Under the pieces are notes generated by a model. The model ran no database searches. It saw nothing but the letters and a program-made list of their open reading frames with translations, and was not told the DNA's origin. From Chloroflexota bacterium (lineage in GTDB: Bacteria; Chloroflexota; Limnocylindria; P2-11E), in NCBI GenBank assembly GCA_005889405.1, contig VBFY01000028.1:1-36987 (forward strand): DNA of 36,987 nucleotides. The letters are read 5' to 3'. Positions 1-6,166 of the stretch are shown here, piece by piece. Each line of letters begins with the position of its first letter. The stretch's first letter is position 1. A program made the translations under genes and the position numbers.

Positions 1-2
1 GG

Positions 3-818
3 GCCTTCCTCGTACCGGTGTCGACGATCGCGCAGCGCATCGTCCGTGCGAAACGGACGCTCACCGAAGCGCGCGTCCCGTTCGAGGTGCCCGTCGGCGC
101 CGAGCTCGACGCGCGCCTCGCGTCAGTGCTCCAGGTCATCTATCTCGTCTTCAACGAGGGTTACTCGGCGACCGCGGGCGACGACCTCATGCGCGCGGGA
201 CTCTGCGAGGACGCCCTTCGTTTGGGTCGGATACTCGCCGGGCTCGCGCCGAGGGAGCCGGAGGTGCATGGCCTCGTCGCTCTGATGGAGATCCAGGCTT
301 CGCGAACGCGCGCGCGGATCGGACCGTCGGGTGAGATCGTCCTGCTGCTCGATCAGGACCGCACACGCTGGGATGCGCTCCTCATCAGTCGTGGCCTCGC
401 GGCGCTCGACCGCGCCGAGAAGCTCGGCGGCGCGCTCGGCCCGTACGCGTTGCAAGCCGCGATCGCGGCCTGTCACGCGCGTGCGCGAACGCCGACGGAG
501 ACGGACTGGGCGCGCATCGTCGCCCTCTACGACGCCCTCGCCCAGCTCACGCCCTCACCGGTGGTGGAGCTGAACCGCGCGGTCGCGGTGGGGATGGCCT
601 TCGGACCCGCCGCGGGCCTCGAGCTTGTCGATGCGCTGAGCTCGGAGCCGACGCTGCGGACGTATCACTTCCTGCCGAGCGTGCGCGGCGACCTATTGGC
701 AAAGCTCGGCCGCTCCGAGGAGGCGCGCGCGGAGTTCGAGCGCGCGGCATCACTCACCCAGAACGCGCGCGAGCGCGAGCTGCTGCTCGGCCGCGCCGCG
801 GCGTGCTCACGGATGTAG
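3..818 (+). CDS. ECF RNA polymerase sigma factor with DUF6596 C-terminal domain (ECF42-like), 5' truncated
   Basis: The reading frame is open to the left edge, so this is the 3' part of a longer gene. The first residues visible, AFLVP followed by STIAQRIVRAK, look like the end of sigma region 4, where the recognition helix of this group usually reads roughly 'FLVPxxTMAQR'. The next ~250 residues are the all-helical C-terminal extension (DUF6596), recognised by VIYLVFNEGY and by helical repeats such as SPVVELNRAVAV. In this family the extension replaces an anti-sigma factor and affects activity; members often sit next to a YCII/DGPF protein, which would lie upstream of this window. A GTG at 18 could be mistaken for the start, but homology clearly continues upstream of it. 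The frame ends 16 nt before the next gene. Family assignment is firm; target genes are unknown. Confidence 0.88.
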   Translation, partial: AFLVPVSTIAQRIVRAKRTLTEARVPFEVPVGAELDARLASVLQVIYLVFNEGYSATAGDDLMRAGLCEDALRLGRILAGLAPREPEVHGLVALMEIQASRTRARIGPSGEIVLLLDQDRTRWDALLISRGLAALDRAEKLGGALGPYALQAAIAACHARARTPTETDWARIVALYDALAQLTPSPVVELNRAVAVGMAFGPAAGLELVDALSSEPTLRTYHFLPSVRGDLLAKLGRSEEARAEFERAASLTQNARERELLLGRAAACSRM

Positions 819-834
819 CCACCGCTCGATCAGA

Positions 835-1770
835 ATGATCGGTGCGATGCGCATTACGCGGTCCCGTGCGCGATTCCTCGTGGCCCTCGCGTCTGGGGTC
901 GTGCTCCTGAGCGGCTGCGGAGTGACGACCGGCGCGCCCGCCGCGTTGAGCGCGCCACCCGCGACGCCGGCTCCTCCGGTCGTGTCGGCGACCGCGGCCC
1001 CGCCGGTGCCGGGACCGACGCTCCCGACAGCAACGCCGCGCGAAGACCCGCCCGCCGTCGCGTCGGATCCCGCGGCGATCGCCGCGCAGGTCGCTGTCGC
1101 CGAGCGCGCCGTGCGGGACCCCCGTCTGACCGGCACGACCCTCGCGTGGATGGGTCATCTCCAACAGCGGGCCTATCGGGCGGTCGCGGCGCGACCCGAG
1201 TGGCATGACGCGTTCCTCGCCGCGGTGCCAACCGACCTCCGCGCCGTCGCGACCGCGAACCTCGAGGCGACCGCCGATCTGCGCGCGACGGTCGTACCCG
1301 GTCCGGACCTGCCGAGTGCGTGGCGGATCGTCGCGCCCGCGCCGATGGACGACCTGGCCCGGTACTACCGCGAGGCGGAGGCCGACTTCGGCGTGCCGTG
1401 GTCGTACCTTGCGGCGATCCACCTCGTCGAGACGCGCATGGGTCGGATCCGCGGAACCTCTGTCGCTGGAGCGCAGGGTCCGATGCAGTTCATGCCGGGG
1501 ACCTGGGCGGCGTACGGCGAGGGCGACGTGAACTCCGACCGCGACGCGATCCGCGCGGCCGCGCGCTATTTGAAGGCGAACGGCGCTCCCGCGAACATGC
1601 CCAACGCGCTGTTCCGCTACAACAACTCGCAGCGATACGTGCGGGCCGTGACCGCGTACGCCGAGGTGATGCGCGCGGAGCCCAACGCGTACCGCGGCTA
1701 CTACAACTGGCAGGTGTATTACCTGACCACCAAGGGTGACATCCTGCTGCCGGTCGGATACGGCAGCTGA
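835..1770 (+). CDS. Lipoprotein lytic transglycosylase-like (SLT/MltB-type) murein hydrolase
   Basis: Predicted outward-facing lipoprotein that cleaves peptidoglycan. Residues 1-28 form a basic, hydrophobic signal ending in a lipobox (LSGC, lipidated Cys28). An Ala/Pro/Thr-rich linker runs to about residue 80. The lysozyme-fold domain at ~175-285 contains the likely catalytic Glu199 in HLVETRMG, then the glycine/Met loop GPMQFMPGTW and the closing segment ALFRYNNSQRYV, all typical of goose-lysozyme-like transglycosylases. The C-terminal ~40 residues are Tyr-rich and not recognised. No clear Shine-Dalgarno sequence precedes ATG 835 or the in-frame ATG 847, so the exact start is uncertain. It follows the sigma factor by 16 nt and precedes the next gene by 14 nt, so co-transcription is likely. 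Catalysis is inferred from motifs only. Confidence 0.85.
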   Translation: MIGAMRITRSRARFLVALASGVVLLSGCGVTTGAPAALSAPPATPAPPVVSATAAPPVPGPTLPTATPREDPPAVASDPAAIAAQVAVAERAVRDPRLTGTTLAWMGHLQQRAYRAVAARPEWHDAFLAAVPTDLRAVATANLEATADLRATVVPGPDLPSAWRIVAPAPMDDLARYYREAEADFGVPWSYLAAIHLVETRMGRIRGTSVAGAQGPMQFMPGTWAAYGEGDVNSDRDAIRAAARYLKANGAPANMPNALFRYNNSQRYVRAVTAYAEVMRAEPNAYRGYYNWQVYYLTTKGDILLPVGYGS

Positions 1771-1784
1771 GGGAGGTCCGCAGG

Positions 1785-2522
1785 ATGGCGTTCGAACGCA
1801 GCTTCGCCGGCACGGGCATCGGTGCCGAGCCGGGTCCGAATGCGAGCCCGGCGGACGTCAGCCAGGGCGACGCGGCGACGCCTGCGATGCGGCTCCAGAT
1901 CCTGTCCACCGAACACTGGAGCCTCCTCGCGTCGCGCGCGCTCGCCTGGAACGAGTCGTTCAGCCGCGCCGGGATGTTCCTCACGACGTTGACGGGAGCG
2001 ATCGTGGCGCTGGCGCTGGTCGCGCAGGCATCGGCGTTCGGCGAGGGGTTCACCCTCTTCGCACTGGTCATCCTGCCGGTTGTGCTCTTCATCGGCGTGG
2101 CAACGTACCTCCGCCTCGGATCGTCGAACTACCACGAGGCGATGTGCGTCGTCGGCATGAACCGCATCCGGGCCGCGTATCTAGAGCTCGCACCGGACCT
2201 CGAGCGTTACTTCGTGATGAGCGCGCACGACGATCGCCCGGGCATGGGCGTCACGATGGGCGTGCCGCCCGGCGGCGGCGCGATCTGGATCGCGCATTTG
2301 CTCGCCGGAACGCCGACCGTTGTCATCGTCCTGAACTCGGTGCTCGCAGGCGTCATCGCGGCTGTGGCGGTCGTCCGTGGCGGAGCTGCCGTATCGGTGA
2401 CGCTCGGCGCCGGCGTCCTCGTCTTCGCCGTCGCGGTGGTGCTGCACGCTCTGTACGCGCGCCGCAACATCACGAAGACGAAGTTCGCTCCACTTTTTCC
2501 CACACCCGTCGCGAAGCCGTAG
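1785..2522 (+). CDS. Conserved membrane protein of unknown function
   Basis: A protein of 245 residues with a good Shine-Dalgarno sequence (GGGAGG at 1771-1776). I do not recognise a named family. Residues 1-45 are polar, and LQILSTEHWSLLASRALAWNE may be an amphipathic helix facing the cytosol. Two hydrophobic helices follow (about 62-83 and 86-108), then a soluble loop with charged residues and a Gly-rich MGVPPGGG stretch (~110-170), then two more helices (~172-200 and 202-225) and a basic tail. This gives four membrane segments with both ends inside. The 14-nt spacing suggests it is expressed with the lytic transglycosylase upstream. The 3' end is followed by a promoter-like region serving the ABC genes, so it probably ends its transcription unit. 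Confidence 0.75.
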   Translation: MAFERSFAGTGIGAEPGPNASPADVSQGDAATPAMRLQILSTEHWSLLASRALAWNESFSRAGMFLTTLTGAIVALALVAQASAFGEGFTLFALVILPVVLFIGVATYLRLGSSNYHEAMCVVGMNRIRAAYLELAPDLERYFVMSAHDDRPGMGVTMGVPPGGGAIWIAHLLAGTPTVVIVLNSVLAGVIAAVAVVRGGAAVSVTLGAGVLVFAVAVVLHALYARRNITKTKFAPLFPTPVAKP

Positions 2523-2534
2523 GCCATGTGCTGA

Positions 2535-2566
2535 TTGACCGTCCGCACGTCGTCCGGTGCTAGGCT
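2535..2566 (+). promoter_or_regulatory. Putative sigma-70-type promoter of the first ABC importer operon
   Basis: TTGACC at 2535-2540 and TAGGCT at 2561-2566, the latter preceded by TGC as in an extended -10 element. The 20-nt spacer is longer than ideal, so the extended -10 may be the main determinant. Transcription from about 2573 would give a ~28-nt leader that includes the GGGGGAGG ribosome site at 2586-2593. The same TAGGCT hexamer precedes the peroxidase-fusion gene. Confidence 0.45.
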
Positions 2567-2600
2567 CGTCCGACGCCTAGTGGCAGGGGGAGGAACGTTC

Positions 2601-4211
2601 ATGACGTACCGACGCTCGTCCATTCTTTTCGTCATCGCACTGCTCGTCGCCGCGGCGTGCAGCCAACCGCCGCCGAGTGGGAGCAGCCAAACGCCTCAGA
2701 CGACCGGGGGGGCCGCGAGCACGCTGGTCTGGTATGCCGATACGAGCGACCTGATCTCGCTCGACCCGGCCGTCGCGTACGAATTCACCGGGGTCCTGCT
2801 CACCCACAACGCGTACGAGACCCTTGTGAAGTTCGAGGGCGCCGACCTCGCGACCATCAAGCCCGCCCTCGCCCAAAGCTGGGACATCAAGGACTCCACC
2901 TCACAGTGGGACATCACCTTCAAGCTGCGCTCGGGTGCGAAGTTCGCGAGTGGCAATGCGATCACTGCGGACGATGTCGTGTACTCGTTCCAGCGCGTCC
3001 TCAAGCTCAACAAGTCGCCCGCGTTCCTGTTCACCGACATCGCTCAGATCAAGGAATCGAGCATCAAGGCGAGTGACCCGTCGACCGTCGTCATCAGTCT
3101 CCCGAAGACGGCGAGCCCGCAGGGCTTCCTCGCCGTTCTGACGTTCACCATCGGGAGCGTCGTCGACTCGAAGGACGTCAAGGCCAAAGAGACCGGCGGC
3201 GACTCGGGATCCGGGTACCTGCTCGACCACTCGTCCGGCAGCGGGGCGTTCGTGATCGACCACTGGACCAAGAACTCGGAGGTCCAGCTGAAGGCCAATC
3301 CGAACTACACCGGCAGTCCGAAGCCGGCACTCGGCGGCGTGCTGGTGAAGCACGTGCCTGAGTCGACGAACCAGCAGTTCGCACTCGAGAAGGGCGATGC
3401 CGACATTGCGCGAAACCTCGGTGCGCAGCAGATCACAGCTCTGCAGGGCAAGCAGGGTGTCGTGACCACGACCGGGAACAGCCTGCAGCTCGTGTACGTC
3501 GGCATGAACGTGACCGTGAAGCCGCTCGACAACGTGAATGTGCGCGAGGCGCTCCGCACGGCGATCGACTACGACGGCATCGTGAAGGATCTCTTCAAGG
3601 GCGGCGCGAAGAAGGTGCAGGGCATCGTCCCGGCGGGTCTCGCCGGGTACAACGAATCAACACCCTTCCAGGCCGATGTCAACAAGGCCAAATCGCTGCT
3701 GCAGCAGGCCGGACAGACCGCCATCACGCTCGAGCTCCTTGTGCCGACGGGCCCCGCGCCGGGCGGCGTGGCGTGGGCGGACCTGGCAGCCAAGCTCCAG
3801 TCGGACTGGAAGAACATCGGCGTCACGGTGAACATCAAGCAGACGACCCAGGCCGACCTGCTCGGTACGTATCGCGCGCAGAAGGGTCAGCTGGTCATGA
3901 TCCTGTGGGGGCCGGACTTCCCAGACCCTGACGCGAACGTCGGTCCATTCACTGACTACGCCGCGAAGTCGATCGCCTTCCGCAACGGTTGGGACGACAA
4001 GACGATCGCGGCCAAGGGCCGCGATGCCGCCCTCATCACCGACGCGGCCAAGCGCTCCGCGGCATACAAGGAGATCACCGACTACGTGCTTCACAACGGG
4101 CCCTACGTCGTGCTCTACCAGCCGACCGAGCCGTTCGGCCTGCGCTCGAATGTGAAGGGGTTTGTCTGGAGCCCGATGGACTGGACGGATTTCGCAGCGA
4201 TAAGCAAGTAG
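2601..4211 (+). CDS. ABC transporter substrate-binding lipoprotein, peptide/nickel family (SBP_bac_5)
   Basis: Extracytoplasmic binding component of a Dpp/Opp/Nik-type importer, 536 residues. ATG 2601 is chosen because GGGGGAGG lies 7 nt upstream and the protein then begins with a signal ending in the lipobox VAAAC (Cys20); an earlier in-frame start at 2535 would fall inside the promoter. Family signatures include the mature N-terminal sequence SLDPAVAYEF, the lobe motif SQWDITFKLRSGAKFASG, ITADDVVYSFQR and NVREALRTAIDYDGIV. The product should be tethered to the membrane and deliver ligand to the permeases encoded 14 nt downstream. Ligand identity (peptide, sugar or other) cannot be read from sequence. 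No ATPase gene follows in this cluster. Confidence 0.93.
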   Translation: MTYRRSSILFVIALLVAAACSQPPPSGSSQTPQTTGGAASTLVWYADTSDLISLDPAVAYEFTGVLLTHNAYETLVKFEGADLATIKPALAQSWDIKDSTSQWDITFKLRSGAKFASGNAITADDVVYSFQRVLKLNKSPAFLFTDIAQIKESSIKASDPSTVVISLPKTASPQGFLAVLTFTIGSVVDSKDVKAKETGGDSGSGYLLDHSSGSGAFVIDHWTKNSEVQLKANPNYTGSPKPALGGVLVKHVPESTNQQFALEKGDADIARNLGAQQITALQGKQGVVTTTGNSLQLVYVGMNVTVKPLDNVNVREALRTAIDYDGIVKDLFKGGAKKVQGIVPAGLAGYNESTPFQADVNKAKSLLQQAGQTAITLELLVPTGPAPGGVAWADLAAKLQSDWKNIGVTVNIKQTTQADLLGTYRAQKGQLVMILWGPDFPDPDANVGPFTDYAAKSIAFRNGWDDKTIAAKGRDAALITDAAKRSAAYKEITDYVLHNGPYVVLYQPTEPFGLRSNVKGFVWSPMDWTDFAAISK

Positions 4212-4225
4212 GGCGCTAGCGCGCC

Positions 4226-5239
4226 GTGCGTTTTCTCGGCTTTCTCTTACGGCGCATCGTCGGGATCGCGGCCGTGATGATCGGTGTTTCGGTCATCACG
4301 TTCGCGATCTCGCACATCATCCCCGCGGATCCGGTGGCCGCCGCGCTCGGCGATCACGCGACCGATGCGCAGATCGCGCAATTCCGCGCCGAATACCACC
4401 TCGACCGACCGCTCCCCGAGCAGTACTTCATCTACGCGACCGGCATTCTTCACGGCGATCTCGGGAAGAGCATCCGCACGCGACGCTCCGTGGCTGACGA
4501 CCTCGCGGACTCCTTCCCGGCGACCCTCGAGCTCTCGTTCGCGGCCCTCCTCATCTCGATCGTGCTGGGAGTCCCTGCGGGCGTGTGGTCGGCGGTCTCG
4601 CGCGGCCGGCTCCCGGACTACGTCGTGCGCGTGCTCTCGCTCGCGGGCGGCTCGCTGCCCGTCTTCTGGCTCGGGCTCATCGTGATCGGGCTCTTCTACT
4701 ACCAGCTCGGGTGGTTCCCCGGTGGCGGCCGTCTCGACACGTTCGTCCCGCCGCCGCCGACACGCACCGGCCTCTACGTTCTCGACAGCATCCTCGCGGG
4801 AAACCTCGAAGCGCTGCGCAGCAGCCTCGTCCACCTCGTGCTCCCCGCGATCACGCTCGGATACTTCTCGACCGCGTTGGTCGCGCGGATGACCCGATCG
4901 AGCATGCTCGACGTGCTCGGTCAGGATTACATGCGGACCGCGCGGGCCAAGGGTCTGCGCGAGCCGGTGATCGTGCTCCGCCACGCGCTGCGCAACGCGC
5001 TGATCCCCACGATCACGATCATCGGCCTCACGTTCGGCAGCCTTCTCTCGGGCGCCGTGCTCACCGAAACGATCTTCAGCTGGCCGGGGCTCGGCCGATA
5101 TGCGACCGCGTCGGCCGTGAGCCTCGATTTCCCCGCGGTGCTCGGCGTGACCCTGCTCGCGGCCGTCGTCTATCCGGTCGCGAATCTCGTCGTCGATGTC
5201 GCCTATTACTGGCTCGATCCGCGGATCCAGCATGGGTAA
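4226..5239 (+). CDS. ABC transporter permease, DppB/OppB family
   Basis: Inner-membrane permease of 337 residues with the normal six-helix BPD_transp_1 layout. The N-terminus LRRIVGIAAVMIGVSVITF is the first membrane helix, followed by the periplasmic loop with DHATDAQIAQFRAEYHLDRPLPEQY typical of DppB. The cytoplasmic EAA-like coupling loop is visible as RTARAKGLREPVIVLRHALRNAL at ~233-255. It starts at GTG 4226, 14 nt after the binding-protein stop. The intergenic stretch contains the palindrome GCGCTAGCGC (4213-4222) but no strong hairpin or good Shine-Dalgarno sequence. The stop overlaps the next permease start by 8 nt, so the two are translationally coupled and likely form the heterodimeric channel. 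Confidence 0.93.
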   Translation: MRFLGFLLRRIVGIAAVMIGVSVITFAISHIIPADPVAAALGDHATDAQIAQFRAEYHLDRPLPEQYFIYATGILHGDLGKSIRTRRSVADDLADSFPATLELSFAALLISIVLGVPAGVWSAVSRGRLPDYVVRVLSLAGGSLPVFWLGLIVIGLFYYQLGWFPGGGRLDTFVPPPPTRTGLYVLDSILAGNLEALRSSLVHLVLPAITLGYFSTALVARMTRSSMLDVLGQDYMRTARAKGLREPVIVLRHALRNALIPTITIIGLTFGSLLSGAVLTETIFSWPGLGRYATASAVSLDFPAVLGVTLLAAVVYPVANLVVDVAYYWLDPRIQHG

Positions 5240-6065
5240 GCGCACACCGATCCTGCGCGAACCGCTCAACGTCGTCGCGCTCGCGCTGATCACCGCGTTC
5301 GCGGTGTGCGCCGTGCTCGCTCCACTCCTCGCGCCGTATGACCCGCTGGCGCAGACGCTCAGCTCGCGTCTCGAGCCACCCTCGGCGACGCACTGGCTCG
5401 GCACCGATTCGCTCGGGCGCGACATCGCCAGCCGCATCCTCTATGGCGCGCGCATCTCGCTCATCGTCGGCGTGGTCGTCGTCGCGCTCGCGGGCGTCTT
5501 CGGAACGTTCGTGGGGCTCATCGCGGGGTATGCCGGCGGGCTCGCGGACGAGGCGCTCATGCGCTTCACCGAAGTGTTTTTGGCGTTCCCGCCGCTGATC
5601 CTCGCGATGGCGATCGCGGGCGCGCTCGGGCCGAGCCTCACGAACGCGATCATCGCCATCGCCGCCGTCACATGGGCCGTCTACGCACGCCTCGCGCGCG
5701 GGCAGCTCCTCTCGCTGCGACGCCGCGAGTACGTCGAGGCGGCGCGGAGCATCGGGGCGTCGCCGGGGAGGATCCTCGGGCGCCATCTCCTGCCGAACGC
5801 GATCGCGCCGCTGCTCGTCCAGGCGAGCTTCGACATGGGCGCGGCGATCATCGCCGCTGCCGGACTCAGTTTCATCGGATTCGGCGCCCAGCCGCCGACA
5901 CCGGAGTGGGGCGTGATGATCAGCGAGGGCCGGAACTTCATCAGCACGCAGCCGTGGCTGTCGCTATTTCCCGGGCTCGCGATCCTGTTCGCGGTCGGCG
6001 CCTTCAACGTCCTCGGTGACGGCCTGCGCGACGTCTTCGACCCGCGGCTCCGTCGGGCGGGCTGA
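5232..6065 (+). CDS. ABC transporter permease, DppC/OppC family
   Basis: Second permease, 277 residues from ATG 5232, which overlaps the end of the first permease gene by 8 nt. It shows the OppC_N-type first helix (LNVVALALITAFAVCAVLAPLLAPYDPL), the conserved motif HWLGTDSLGRDIASRILYGARISL, the coupling loop EYVEAARSIGASPGRILGRHLLPN, and the near C-terminal NVLGDGLRDVFDPRLR. These features make the DppC assignment secure. It should pair with the preceding permease. The gene is the last of its operon: about 100 nt with a palindrome and a new promoter follow. The importer needs DppD/DppF-type ATPases, which are not encoded nearby. Confidence 0.93.
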   Translation: MGKRTPILREPLNVVALALITAFAVCAVLAPLLAPYDPLAQTLSSRLEPPSATHWLGTDSLGRDIASRILYGARISLIVGVVVVALAGVFGTFVGLIAGYAGGLADEALMRFTEVFLAFPPLILAMAIAGALGPSLTNAIIAIAAVTWAVYARLARGQLLSLRRREYVEAARSIGASPGRILGRHLLPNAIAPLLVQASFDMGAAIIAAAGLSFIGFGAQPPTPEWGVMISEGRNFISTQPWLSLFPGLAILFAVGAFNVLGDGLRDVFDPRLRRAG

Positions 6066-6083
6066 CCAGCTACATGCGATCTT

Positions 6084-6099
6084 CGTCATCGCGATGACG
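6084..6099. promoter_or_regulatory. Perfect 16-bp palindrome, possible operator upstream of the peroxidase fusion
   Basis: CGTCATCGCGATGACG reads identically on both strands with no spacer, in the 100-nt gap between the ABC operon and the peroxidase-fusion gene. Its right edge ends 22 nt before the TAGGCT -10 box, so it abuts or overlaps the expected -35 position, where no good -35 hexamer is seen. That geometry suits a dimeric regulator acting at the promoter. As RNA it would have an unfavourable tight loop and no U-run, so a terminator role is less likely. The binding protein is unknown. Confidence 0.4.
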
Positions 6100-6121
6100 T
6101 AAGCCGCTGTCGCTCGCGGTG

Positions 6122-6127
6122 TAGGCT
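6122..6127 (+). promoter_or_regulatory. Putative -10 element (TAGGCT) for the peroxidase-fusion gene
   Basis: TAGGCT fits the TAnnnT pattern seen upstream of several genes here and is identical to the -10 box of the first ABC operon. Initiation near 6134 would leave a ~33-nt leader containing the GGAGGAG ribosome site at 6154-6160. No convincing -35 is present, consistent with dependence on a regulator at the adjacent palindrome. Confidence 0.35.
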
Positions 6128-6166
6128 CCCGACTCTCTAATGCGGCTATGAATGGAGGAGGCCCGG

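Noticed and set aside
4213-4222. GCGCTAGCGC palindrome between the first binding protein and permease as an intra-operon hairpin
   Set aside because: With a realistic loop only a 3-bp stem remains, so it is not comparable to the hairpins at 16957-17012.
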